Below, one piece after another: positions 7,593-16,069 of a stretch of DNA of 41,951 nucleotides. Origin of the DNA: Candidatus Faecousia excrementipullorum (lineage in GTDB: Bacteria > Bacillota > Clostridia > Oscillospirales > Oscillospiraceae). The notes under the pieces were generated by a model. It saw nothing but the letters and a program-made list of their open reading frames with translations, ran no database searches and had not been told where the DNA came from. Location: the NCBI GenBank assembly GCA_018712825.1, contig DVGG01000022.1, positions 1-41,951 on the forward strand, given 5' to 3'. Position 1 is the stretch's first letter. Every line of letters begins with the position of its first letter. The position numbers and the translations under genes are program-made.

Positions 7593-8636
7593 ATGGAAAA
7601 GCAGCTGCGGGGAATCTGGATTGCCGGGGCGGTTTTGCTGGGACTTTTCCTGTGTACCCGGTATCTTCTGGTGCTGGTTAAGCCCTTCCTGGCGGGGCTT
7701 TTGCTGGCCCTGGCGGCAGAGCCGGGGGTTCGGCTTCTGGATAAGCGGTGCCGTCTGGGCAGGTGCTGGGGGGCAGGCGTCGGGGTGACCCTGACCCTTC
7801 TGCTGGCCGGGGGAATCCTGGCCGCCTTGCTTACCTGGGGGGTGCAGGAGCTGGGGAAGCTGGGGGCGCTGCTGCCCCAGATGGGCCAGCAGGTGCAGCA
7901 GGGTCTGGGCAGCCTGCGGGTGTGGGTGATTGCGCTGACCCGGGAGGCTCCCCAGGGGGTGCAGCAGATGGTGCAGCGGACGGTGGACAAGAGCTTTGCC
8001 AGCGGGGAGATGCTTCTGGAGCAGGTGATTACCAAAGCCCCCCAGTGGGCGGCGTCTTTCCTGGGGGGTGTGCCCGACGGTCTGCTGACGGTGGGCACGG
8101 CCCTGCTGTCCGCTTACCTCATCTCCGCCCGGCTGCCCCGGATGAAGGCAGCCCTTCACCGCCGGATTCCTCAGGCGTGGCAGGAGCGGTATATCCCCGC
8201 CTGGAACCGGGGGAAGAAGGCGGCAGGGGCCTGGTTCAAGGCTCAGGGGAAGCTGATGCTGGTGACCTGGGGGATTGTGACGGTGGGGTTTTTCCTGCTG
8301 AAAATCTCTCCGGCGCCTCTGTGGGCCCTGGGGGTGGCGGTGGTGGATGCCCTGCCGGTGCTGGGCTCCGGGACGGTGCTCATCCCCTGGACGCTGCTCC
8401 TGCTGATTCAGGGGCAGTATGGCCAGGCCCTGGGAATGGGCCTTGTGTATCTGGCGGCGGTGGTGGTTCGGTCGGTGCTGGAGCCCCGGCTGGTGGGGCG
8501 GCAGCTGGGGCTTGACCCCCTGGTGACCCTGGCGGCCTTCTACGCCGGCTACCGCCTGTGGGGGATTCTGGGGATGATCCTGGCCCCCATCTGCGCCGCC
8601 GCCGCCCGCAGCTTCTTTGCGGAGACGGAAAGCTGA
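7593..8636 (+). CDS. ytvI: AI-2E family membrane protein, sporulation YtvI type
   Basis: A 347-residue polytopic membrane protein. Hydrophobic segments lie near 8-30, 32-48, 62-84, 150-180 and in several helices from 240 to the end. The C-terminal signature VVDALPVLGSGTVLIPW is characteristic of the YtvI branch of the AI-2E transporter family, which is found in endospore formers and expressed during sporulation; what it transports is unknown. The start at 7593 follows AGGAGG with good spacing. It stands alone on the plus strand, divergent from the ACT-domain gene, and is followed by repeat island B. Confidence 0.85.
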   Translation: MEKQLRGIWIAGAVLLGLFLCTRYLLVLVKPFLAGLLLALAAEPGVRLLDKRCRLGRCWGAGVGVTLTLLLAGGILAALLTWGVQELGKLGALLPQMGQQVQQGLGSLRVWVIALTREAPQGVQQMVQRTVDKSFASGEMLLEQVITKAPQWAASFLGGVPDGLLTVGTALLSAYLISARLPRMKAALHRRIPQAWQERYIPAWNRGKKAAGAWFKAQGKLMLVTWGIVTVGFFLLKISPAPLWALGVAVVDALPVLGSGTVLIPWTLLLLIQGQYGQALGMGLVYLAAVVVRSVLEPRLVGRQLGLDPLVTLAAFYAGYRLWGILGMILAPICAAAARSFFAETES

Positions 8637-8659
8637 GAAGCCTTGTTTCTTCCTCATGC

Positions 8660-8957
8660 AGAAGGCTTCCGTTTATACCTCTCGACGGTCGGGAGCTATG
8701 GGCTGCTGCGTTTCCACATGGGTTGGTGCTTTGGGGAAGTGCCTGCTGTGAATCCCTCAGTCACGCCTCCGGCGTGCCAGCTCCCTTTCACAAGGGAGCC
8801 TTGGGTGCAGTGCCGATACCGGGCGTTTTTAGTGAATAGTGAAGAGTGAATAGTGAATAAGTTCGGCGGACAAGCCGCCGATACCGGGCGGGTCAGGGAA
8901 GTAACGATATGCAAAAAGCTATCGTGCGAAATTGGCGGCGGGCACTGCCCGCCCGGA
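8660..8957 (-). repeat. Composite intergenic repeat island B (inverted relative to A)
   Basis: Read on the minus strand this repeats the order of island A: a GTTACTTCCCTGACC block (about 8891-8906), the head block CGCCCGGTATCGGCGGCTTG (about 8871-8890), the TATTCACT words (about 8830-8862), and the double-hairpin tail with GGCTCCCTTGTGAAAGGGAG (8782-8801) followed by a second stem CACGCC/GGCGTG and GACTGAGGGATTCACAG. It fills the gap between ytvI and recJ. No gene is seen. Confidence 0.75.
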
Positions 8958-8978
8958 GATTTTTTTCCACTTGGTGTA

Positions 8979-9007
8979 TTGTGAAACCGGCGCAGGTTTG
9001 GTATAAT
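8979..9007 (+). promoter_or_regulatory. Probable promoter of recJ-rel
   Basis: TATAAT at 9002-9007 is a perfect -10 box; TTGTGA at 8979-8984 (4 of 6 matches to the -35 consensus) is 17 bp upstream. The start would be near 9014, giving a leader of only about 16 nt to ATG 9030. It lies just beyond repeat island B. Confidence 0.65.
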
Positions 9008-9029
9008 AGGCAGAAAATGATACAAGTGG

Positions 9030-11090
9030 ATGTGGAATGCTTTGAAATACGGAATTTGGAATGCGGCGGTGCCGCAGATGGAGGGAGTCAACGCTTTGGC
9101 AGGGGCCGGATATGCCCCCCTGGCCGCCATGATCCTGTCCGCCCGGGGCCTGAACACCCCCCAGGCGGCCCACAGATATCTGGATTGCAGCTGCCCTCTG
9201 GATGACCCCTTTTTACTCACAGATATGGATTTGGCGGCAGGCCGGGTGGGGCTTGCCATGGCAAAGGGCGAGAAAATTGCGGTGTTCGGCGACTACGACG
9301 TGGACGGCATCACCGCCACCTGCCTGCTGACGGATTTTCTCCGCTCCTGGGGCTGTGACTGTGTGCCCTACATCCCCGGACGGCTGGCGGAGGGCTACGG
9401 CCTGAATCCCGTGGCCATCCGCCAGCTCCATGACCAGGGGGTGAACCTGATTGTCACCGTGGACTGCGGCATCACCGCCATGGAAGAGGCGGAGCTTTGC
9501 CGGAGCCTGGGCATGGACTTGGTCATCACCGACCACCACGAGTGCAAGGGAACCCTGCCTCAGGCGGTGGCGGTGGTGGACCCCCACCGTCCCGACGGGG
9601 GGTATCCCCACAAGAACCTCTCCGGTGTGGGTGTGGCCTTCAAGCTGGCTGCCGCCCTTTCCGGCAGTCAGGAGGACATCCTGGCCCGGTACGCCGACAT
9701 GGTGTGCCTGGGCACCGTGGCAGACGTGATGCCCCTTACGGGAGAGAACCGGGTGTTTGTGAGCCGGGGGCTTTCCATGCTCCGCCACAATCCCCGTCCC
9801 GGCATTGCCGCCCTCATGGCAGAGGGTGGCTGTCAGCCGGAGCAGATGAACGCCTCCTCTGTGGGGTATGTGCTGGCTCCCAGAATCAACGCCGCCGGAC
9901 GGATGGGCAACATCCCCGTGGCGGTGGAGCTGTTCCTCACCCAGGACCCGGACAGAGCCAGGATTTTGGCGGAGGAGCTGTGCCGGATGAACCGGGAGCG
10001 GCAGAGCGTGGAATCGGAGATTTACGCCCAGGCGGTGCAGATGCTCCCCCAGGGAGTTGCCCCTGCCGCCATTGTGCTGGCGGAGGAGAGCTGGCACCAG
10101 GGTGTGGTGGGCATCGTGGCCAGCCGGATTGCGGAGGAATACGGCTGCCCCACCTTCCTCATCTGTCTGGATGGGGACAGAGGGAAAGCCAGCTCCCGGA
10201 GCTTCGGGGGCTTTAACCTCTTTACCACCCTCACCGCTTTGTCTGACCTGCTGGAAAGCTACGGCGGTCACGAGCTGGCGGCGGGCTTTACCATCGCCCG
10301 GGACAAGATTCCCGCCTTCCGGGAGGCGGTATGCCGCCTGGCGGAGGACTACTACACCCAGGACGCTCCCCGGACGGTGCTGGAGGCGGATTGTGTGATT
10401 CCGCCGGAGCTTTTTACCCTTTCCAATGTGGACGCTTTGGAAGTGCTGGAGCCCTGCGGCAACGGCTGTCCCAAGCCGGTGCTGATGATGAAGCACCTGC
10501 AAATCCAGCGGATGAACCCGGTGGGCGGGGGAAAGCACCTGCGGCTGCGGCTGCAGCAGGGTCACTACGGCTTCAACGCCATCTACTTCTCCTGCGGGGA
10601 GGAGGCTGCCTCCCTGGCCCAGGGGGATCTGGTGGATGTGGCCTTTTTGCCCCAGGTAAACGACTACCGGGGAGAGAGGACGGTGCAGATGAACATTGTG
10701 GATATCCGTCCGTCCTGCTCCGCCCCCTGCGACTGGGGCATCACCCCCTACCATGCCCTGACGGCAGACCGTCTGGAGCCCCAGATGGTGCCCCTGCTTT
10801 TGCCGGACAGAGCCCGGCTGGGGCTTGTGTGGCGGTATCTGTCCCAGCAGCCGGAAGGACAGCTGCGGGAGACCCCCATGTGCCTGTGCCGGAAGATTGT
10901 CAGATGGTCGGAAAGCCCCATGAGCGTGGGAATGCTTCTGACCTGTCTGGATATTTTTGCCGATGTAAAGCTTTTGGAGCTTTCCCGGCAGCATAAATAC
11001 ATAACCATTCGCCTGCTGCCCTGGGAGGAAAAGGCAGATATTTCCAAGAGCAGAACCATGCAGCGGCTGATGAGGGCGAAGGAGGAATAA
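9030..11090 (+). CDS. recJ: Single-stranded-DNA-specific exonuclease RecJ
   Basis: A 686-residue DHH-family 5'-to-3' exonuclease acting on single-stranded DNA in recombination and mismatch/base-excision repair. The metal-binding motifs are present: DYDVDG (88-93), VTVDCG around Asp145, the DHH motif (168-170) and GTVADV (228-233). The DHHA1 domain carries GGHELAAGF (412-420) and an OB-fold region follows. The C-terminus (about 560-686) is a lineage-specific extension. The start is uncertain: ATG 9030 has no good ribosome site, and TTG 9042 or ATG 9078 are alternatives. The gene is followed after 4 bp by rel, an order common in Firmicutes. Confidence 0.95.
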   Translation: MWNALKYGIWNAAVPQMEGVNALAGAGYAPLAAMILSARGLNTPQAAHRYLDCSCPLDDPFLLTDMDLAAGRVGLAMAKGEKIAVFGDYDVDGITATCLLTDFLRSWGCDCVPYIPGRLAEGYGLNPVAIRQLHDQGVNLIVTVDCGITAMEEAELCRSLGMDLVITDHHECKGTLPQAVAVVDPHRPDGGYPHKNLSGVGVAFKLAAALSGSQEDILARYADMVCLGTVADVMPLTGENRVFVSRGLSMLRHNPRPGIAALMAEGGCQPEQMNASSVGYVLAPRINAAGRMGNIPVAVELFLTQDPDRARILAEELCRMNRERQSVESEIYAQAVQMLPQGVAPAAIVLAEESWHQGVVGIVASRIAEEYGCPTFLICLDGDRGKASSRSFGGFNLFTTLTALSDLLESYGGHELAAGFTIARDKIPAFREAVCRLAEDYYTQDAPRTVLEADCVIPPELFTLSNVDALEVLEPCGNGCPKPVLMMKHLQIQRMNPVGGGKHLRLRLQQGHYGFNAIYFSCGEEAASLAQGDLVDVAFLPQVNDYRGERTVQMNIVDIRPSCSAPCDWGITPYHALTADRLEPQMVPLLLPDRARLGLVWRYLSQQPEGQLRETPMCLCRKIVRWSESPMSVGMLLTCLDIFADVKLLELSRQHKYITIRLLPWEEKADISKSRTMQRLMRAKEE

Positions 11091-11094
11091 AGAT

Positions 11095-13272
11095 ATGGAG
11101 AGTTTTGCTGCCCATTACGGTTCCATGTACCAGGCGATTCAGCGGTATATGCCGGGAACCGATATGACCATGGTTGACCGGGCGGTGGAGTACGCCCGGG
11201 AGAAGCACAAGGACCAGAAGCGGAAGGACGGCTCCCCCTACATCATCCACCCCTTAGCGGTGGCGGAGATTGTGGCGGAGATGGGGCTGGATCTGGATGC
11301 GGTGCTGGGAGCCATCCTCCACGACTGCATCGAGGACACCGACGCTTCCCACGACGAGATTGCCAAGCTTTTCGGCAAAACCACCGCCGAGCTGGTGGAG
11401 GGCGTCACCAAGCTGACCCGTGCCAACTTCTCCAGCACCGAGCAGGCCCAGATGGAGAACCTGCGGAAGATGTTCATGGCTATGTCCAAGGACATCCGGG
11501 TGGTGCTGATCAAGATTGCCGACCGGCTCCACAATATGCGCACCATGCAGTACCAGTCCCCCGCCAAGCAGATTTCCAAGTGCCGGGAGACCATGGACAT
11601 CTATGCACCTCTGGCCCACCGGTTAGGTATGCAGAAGATGAAGTGGGAGCTGGAAGACCTTTCCCTGCGGTACCTGGACCCCAAGGGCTACGAGGAGATT
11701 ATGGAATACCTCAACGCCCACAAGGAGCAGGACGAGGCATTCATGGCTACCATCCAGGACAAAATCAAGGAGCGGCTTCAGGGCGTGGGGATTTCCAACA
11801 CCACCTACGGCAGAATCAAGCACGTGTACTCCATCTACCGGAAGATGCACGCCCAGGACAAGTCCATCGAGGAGCTGTACGATATCTATGCCTTCCGGGT
11901 GATTGTGGACACCATCCCCGACTGCTACAATGTGCTGGGCCATGTCCACGACCTGTTCAACCTGGTGCCCGGGCGGTTCAAGGACTATATCTCCACCCCC
12001 AAGCCCAATATGTACCAGAGCTTGCACACCACCGTCATCGGCAGCCAGGGCATCCCCTTTGAGGTGCAGATCCGTACCTGGCAGATGCACGAGACGGCGG
12101 AGTACGGCATCGCCGCCCACTGGAAGTACAAGCAGGGCACCGGCGCCGGAAACGAGAAGGACTTTGAGTGGGTCCGCCGGCTTCTGGAAAGCCAGCAGGA
12201 TACGGATGCGGAGGACTATGTCCACTCCCTGAAAATCGATATGTTCGACGACGAGGTGTTCGTCTTTACCCCCAAGGGTAAGATTGTGTCCCTCCCCGCC
12301 GGCTCCACCCCCATCGACTTTGCCTACGCCATCCACTCCGGGGTGGGCAACGCTCTGGTGGGTGCCAAGGTGAACAACCGGATTACAAACATTGATACGC
12401 CCCTGACCAACGGCGACATTGTGGAGATTATCACCTCCAAGTCCGCCAAGGGCCCCAGCCGGGACTGGCTGAATATCTGCAAGTCCAACCAGGCCCGGAC
12501 CAAAATCAAGCAGTGGTTCAAGAAGGAGAAGCGGGAGGAGAACGTGGCCCACGGCAAGTCCAGCTTCGAGGCGGAGATGAAGCGGCTGCTGCTGCCCCTT
12601 TCCGCCCTCTCCGACCCGGAGCTTGCCCCCCAGCTGCTGAAAAAGCTGTCCTTTGACAACTGGGACGATATGTACGCCGCCATCGGCTACGGCGGTCTCA
12701 CCGCCGCCAAGGCGGTGGGCCGGATTCGGGACGATATCAACAAGGCGGTAAAGGCCCAGAACGAGGAAAAGCAGCTGCTAAAGCCCCTGGCAGAGGCCGG
12801 GAAGGTCAACCGTCACGCCGCCAACGGTGTGATTGTGGAGGATATCGGCTCCTGCATGATTAAATTCGCCAAGTGCTGCACCCCGGTGCCGGGAGATGAC
12901 ATCGTGGGCTTTATCACCAAGGGCTTCGGCGTGTCCGTCCACCGGACAGACTGCCCCAACGCCCAGGGAAGAAACGACCCCCGGCAGTCCGGCCGTTGGG
13001 TGCGGGTCAGCTGGGCAAACCAGGAGGAGCAGCCCTTCGACACCACATTGGAGCTGGAATGTGAGACAAGAGACGGCCTTTTGCTGGATCTTGCCACGGT
13101 GATGACCAGCACCCGGGTGCGGGTGAAGGAGATGAACGGCAAGGATTTGCCGGGTGGTCACTCTATCTTCACCGTCCGCTTCGAGGTGAAAAACGTCCAG
13201 GAACTGGAAACCATAAGAAACCGCCTCGTGAACGTCCGCTCCGTCCTCGGCTCCCGAAGAGGACAGAATTAA
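11095..13272 (+). CDS. rel: Bifunctional (p)ppGpp synthetase/hydrolase Rel
   Basis: A 725-residue stringent-response enzyme. The N-terminal HD hydrolase is intact (His52, HDCIED at 76-81, ADRLHN at 142-147). The synthetase domain contains RFKDYISTPKPNMYQSLHT starting at 294; the RxKD form is typical of bifunctional Rel rather than synthesis-only RelA. A TGS domain (about 388-448), a helical and Cys-containing region (KCCTPVPGDD, about 594-603) and a C-terminal ACT domain (from about 650) bind the ribosome and regulate the enzyme. GGAGG lies before ATG 11095, 4 bp after recJ, so the two genes are probably co-transcribed. Confidence 0.97.
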   Translation: MESFAAHYGSMYQAIQRYMPGTDMTMVDRAVEYAREKHKDQKRKDGSPYIIHPLAVAEIVAEMGLDLDAVLGAILHDCIEDTDASHDEIAKLFGKTTAELVEGVTKLTRANFSSTEQAQMENLRKMFMAMSKDIRVVLIKIADRLHNMRTMQYQSPAKQISKCRETMDIYAPLAHRLGMQKMKWELEDLSLRYLDPKGYEEIMEYLNAHKEQDEAFMATIQDKIKERLQGVGISNTTYGRIKHVYSIYRKMHAQDKSIEELYDIYAFRVIVDTIPDCYNVLGHVHDLFNLVPGRFKDYISTPKPNMYQSLHTTVIGSQGIPFEVQIRTWQMHETAEYGIAAHWKYKQGTGAGNEKDFEWVRRLLESQQDTDAEDYVHSLKIDMFDDEVFVFTPKGKIVSLPAGSTPIDFAYAIHSGVGNALVGAKVNNRITNIDTPLTNGDIVEIITSKSAKGPSRDWLNICKSNQARTKIKQWFKKEKREENVAHGKSSFEAEMKRLLLPLSALSDPELAPQLLKKLSFDNWDDMYAAIGYGGLTAAKAVGRIRDDINKAVKAQNEEKQLLKPLAEAGKVNRHAANGVIVEDIGSCMIKFAKCCTPVPGDDIVGFITKGFGVSVHRTDCPNAQGRNDPRQSGRWVRVSWANQEEQPFDTTLELECETRDGLLLDLATVMTSTRVRVKEMNGKDLPGGHSIFTVRFEVKNVQELETIRNRLVNVRSVLGSRRGQN

Positions 13273-13540
13273 AGCAACGATACCAGGCGGGGCAGGGAAG
13301 TAATAGCTCCCTCCGGGAGGGAGCTGTCACCGCAGGTGACTGAGGGAGCCTGCGGGCGGTAAGCTGACGGTTTGCCTTTGGGTTGGTACCTGCCGCAGGT
13401 TCTCCATACCTCCGGGGAGGTACCATCCCTATCCTTGGAATTGGCTATGCGCCCGCTGGCTCCCTCCGTCTTGGGGCTGCGCCCCAAGCCACCTCCCTCC
13501 GGTCGGGAGGTATTTTCGGCAGCCTTCCGGGAAGATTCGC
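13273..13540 (+). repeat. Composite intergenic repeat island C
   Basis: The gap between rel and dtd holds GC-rich hairpins of the same family as islands A, B and D: a GCTCCCTCCGGGAGGGAGC stem (about 13306-13324), then a second stem TCACC/GGTGA and GACTGAGGGAG. The head block is degenerate (GATACCAGGCGGGGCAGG). A second set of palindromes (ACCTCCGGGGAGGT near 13410 and GGGGCTGCGCCCC near 13472) fills the rest. No terminator with a clear T-run and no promoter is obvious here. Confidence 0.6.
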
Positions 13541-13559
13541 CGTCGTAAGGAGAAATGAT

Positions 13560-14027
13560 ATGAAAGCAGTATTGACACGGGTAAGTTCTGCCAGTGTTTC
13601 CATTGATGGGAAAGTCGTGGGAAGCATTGGCAGGGGGTTTTTGATTTTGCTGGGGGTTGGCCCGGAGGATACCCGGGAATGTACCCGGTACTTGGCGGAG
13701 AAGGCCCTGGGTTTGCGGGTGTTTTCTGACGAGAATGGGAAGATGAACCGCTCTTTGGAAGATGTGGGAGGGCAGGTGCTGGTGGTGAGCCAGTTCACCC
13801 TTTACGGCAACTGCCGGAAGGGCCGCCGCCCCAGCTTCACCGACGCCGCCCCGCCCCAGCTGGGGGAGGCGCTGTATGAGGCCTTTTTGCAGGACTGTGC
13901 CGACCTGGGGTTCCCACCCCAGCACGGCAGCTTTGGGGCGGATATGCAGGTGGCGTCTGTCAACGACGGCCCTGTGACCCTGATTCTGGACACGGAGCAG
14001 CTGATGGACACCCCCAGGAGAAAGTAG
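13560..14027 (+). CDS. dtd: D-aminoacyl-tRNA deacylase
   Basis: A 155-residue protein that removes D-amino acids (and glycine mischarged on tRNA-Ala) from tRNA. Both active-site motifs are present: SQFTLYG with Thr80, and NDGPVT (135-140) with the cross-subunit Gly-Pro. Length and N-terminus match the family. I start at 13560, where AAGGAG lies 7 bp upstream; the frame is open back to 13383 through the repeat island, but that stretch is not conserved protein. The MBL gene follows after 6 bp. Confidence 0.95.
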   Translation: MKAVLTRVSSASVSIDGKVVGSIGRGFLILLGVGPEDTRECTRYLAEKALGLRVFSDENGKMNRSLEDVGGQVLVVSQFTLYGNCRKGRRPSFTDAAPPQLGEALYEAFLQDCADLGFPPQHGSFGADMQVASVNDGPVTLILDTEQLMDTPRRK

Positions 14028-14033
14028 GTTTTT

Positions 14034-14627
14034 ATGCTGAAGATTTTTACCATGGCCTTAGGGGCCTATCAGACCAACTGCTATCTGGTGTGGCAGGAGG
14101 GGCGCAAGGACTGCCTTGTGATTGACCCGGGGTATGATGCCCATACCATTGCCGCCCAGGCGGAAAAGCGGGGGCTGGAAATCGCCGGGGTCCTTCTGAC
14201 CCACGGACACTTTGACCATGTGGGGGCGGTCCGGGAGCTGGTGATGGACAGAGACATTCCGGTGTACCTGAATGCCAAGGACACCGCCATGCCTCCCCAG
14301 ATGACCGCCGGGCCCTTGTACTATACGGACACCTATGAAGACACCCTGACCCTGGCAGGCATTCCTTTCCGGGTCATTCCCACCCCGGGGCACACCCCCG
14401 GCTCGGTGTGCCTGCTGGCGGAAAATCACCTGTTCTCCGGGGATACCCTGTTCCGGGGCTCCTGCGGCAGAACCGACCTGCCGGGAGGCAGCTGGCAGGA
14501 GATGCAGGCATCTCTTAAAAAGCTGACTGCATTGCCCCCCGATACCCGGGTGTACCCCGGCCATGGGGCGGCATCCCTCTTAGCAGATGAACTGGAATAT
14601 AACCCTTATCTGAAAGGCGCACTATGA
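14034..14627 (+). CDS. MBL-fold metallohydrolase (glyoxalase II-like, YqgX type)
   Basis: A 197-residue metallo-beta-lactamase-fold enzyme. The metal motif is TH57-x-H59-x-D61-H62 (LTHGHFDHVG), with further ligands in PGHTPGS, SGDTLF and YPGHG. Proteins of this type resemble glyoxalase II but are short and lack its C-terminal substrate domain; the physiological substrate is unknown, and a thioester is a fair guess. It is tightly packed between dtd and hemZ, its stop overlapping the hemZ start by 4 bp. The ribosome site is weak (only GTAGG-like), suggesting translational coupling with dtd. Confidence 0.9.
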   Translation: MLKIFTMALGAYQTNCYLVWQEGRKDCLVIDPGYDAHTIAAQAEKRGLEIAGVLLTHGHFDHVGAVRELVMDRDIPVYLNAKDTAMPPQMTAGPLYYTDTYEDTLTLAGIPFRVIPTPGHTPGSVCLLAENHLFSGDTLFRGSCGRTDLPGGSWQEMQASLKKLTALPPDTRVYPGHGAASLLADELEYNPYLKGAL

Positions 14628-16069
14628 AACTGACCCTTCTTGGACATACGGACAATTACGCTGTGGAGCAGCTGCAAATGGCCCTCTTTCCGGAAAATCC
14701 GGAAGGGGAGGCAGTATCCACCCTCCACCGGGGGAAAACCTGGCTCACTGCCACGGCGAAAATCACCATAAACGGCAAAACCACGGTCAGTTCCAAGCGG
14801 CTGAAGGCGGAGGGGGAGACCGTGCCTCTGCGGCGGCGGATTTTGCAGCAGAGCTACTACTTAGCAGCCCTTCCCCATCTGCCGGAGGCTCCGGCCTGGG
14901 GTGCTTTGGCGGGGGTGCGCCCCACCAAGCTCACCACCCGGCACCTGCTGGAAGGGGGGACGGTTGCCTCCGCCCGGAAGCTCATGGAGGAGGTTTACTA
15001 TGTGTCCCCCAGAAGAAGCCGTCTGGCGGCGGAGTGCTCCGAATCCACCGCGGCGGCTGCCGGGCTTTTGGAGCCCACAGACATCTCTTTGTATGTGGGG
15101 ATTCCCTTCTGCCCCACCCGGTGCGCCTATTGCAGCTTTGTCAGCCGCACCGTGGGCAAGCACACGGAGCTTTTGGAGCCTTATTTGCAGGCGCTGCTGC
15201 AGGAAATTGCCTTTACGGGAAAAGCCCTGGAAACTTCCGGCTTTCGGGTGCGTACCCTATACATAGGAGGGGGCACCCCCACCACCTTGTCCCCCTCTCA
15301 GCTGAAAACCCTGATTGGGGCCCTTCAGGACAATTTTGACCTGAGCCGCTGCCTGGAATTTACGGTGGAGGGCGGGCGTCCCGATACTTTGAATCCGGAA
15401 AAGCTTCAAACCCTCTTTGACCTGGGGGTGGGGCGGATGAGCATTAACCCCCAGACCATGAACGACCGGGTGCTTCGTGCCTGCGGCCGTCCCCACACCG
15501 GGGCGGATGTGGTGCGCTCTTACCAGGAAGCGGTGGCGGCGGGCTTCCGGGATATCAATATGGATTTGATTGCGGGGCTGCCGGAGGACAATTATGAGGA
15601 CTTCTGCCGCTCTTTGGACACCGTGGCGGCGCTGGAGCCTGCCAATATCACCCTGCACACCCTGGCTCTGAAAAAAGGTGCGGATCTTTTTGAAAAGCGG
15701 GGGAATCTTCCCAGCCGGGAGGAGGTATCTCGGATGGTGGACTACGGGGAGCAGGTGTTCCGCAGCCTGGGCTACAAGCCCTATTATCTTTACCGGCAGA
15801 AATATATGTCCGGCAGCTTTGAAAATGTAGGCTGGAGCAAGGACGGCCGGGACTGTCTGTACAATATCTATATGATGGAGGAGCTCCACTCCATTTTGTC
15901 TCTGGGTGGGGGCGGCATGAACAAGGTGAATCTGCCGGACGGTACCCTCCAGCGGTTCCACAACCCCAAGTTCCCGGAGCAGTACATCTCCCAGCTGGAG
16001 AGCGTGCTGGAGCAGAAAAAGACCCTTTTTGAACGGATGAAAGGAAGCAAATCATGTTGGACACCCTGA
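14624..16069 (+). CDS. hemZ: Coproporphyrinogen dehydrogenase HemZ-type radical SAM protein
   Basis: A 481-residue radical SAM protein. A ~155-residue N-terminal domain, typical of HemZ, precedes the cluster motif Cys163-x3-Cys167-x2-Cys170 (PFCPTRCAYCSF) and the SAM-binding YIGGGTPT. Family members are annotated as oxygen-independent coproporphyrinogen III dehydrogenases, but in strict anaerobes without a full heme pathway the real role may differ. The start overlaps the stop of the MBL gene (ATGA), and the amidohydrolase gene overlaps its end by 16 bp, so the genes form one translation-coupled run. Confidence 0.9.
   Translation: MKLTLLGHTDNYAVEQLQMALFPENPEGEAVSTLHRGKTWLTATAKITINGKTTVSSKRLKAEGETVPLRRRILQQSYYLAALPHLPEAPAWGALAGVRPTKLTTRHLLEGGTVASARKLMEEVYYVSPRRSRLAAECSESTAAAAGLLEPTDISLYVGIPFCPTRCAYCSFVSRTVGKHTELLEPYLQALLQEIAFTGKALETSGFRVRTLYIGGGTPTTLSPSQLKTLIGALQDNFDLSRCLEFTVEGGRPDTLNPEKLQTLFDLGVGRMSINPQTMNDRVLRACGRPHTGADVVRSYQEAVAAGFRDINMDLIAGLPEDNYEDFCRSLDTVAALEPANITLHTLALKKGADLFEKRGNLPSREEVSRMVDYGEQVFRSLGYKPYYLYRQKYMSGSFENVGWSKDGRDCLYNIYMMEELHSILSLGGGGMNKVNLPDGTLQRFHNPKFPEQYISQLESVLEQKKTLFERMKGSKSCWTP

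Noticed and set aside
7476..8657. N-terminal extension of the ACT-domain protein to 540 residues
   Set aside because: The extra part is antisense to ytvI, rich in Gln/His/Pro, and lies upstream of a good promoter, ribosome site and start at 7475.
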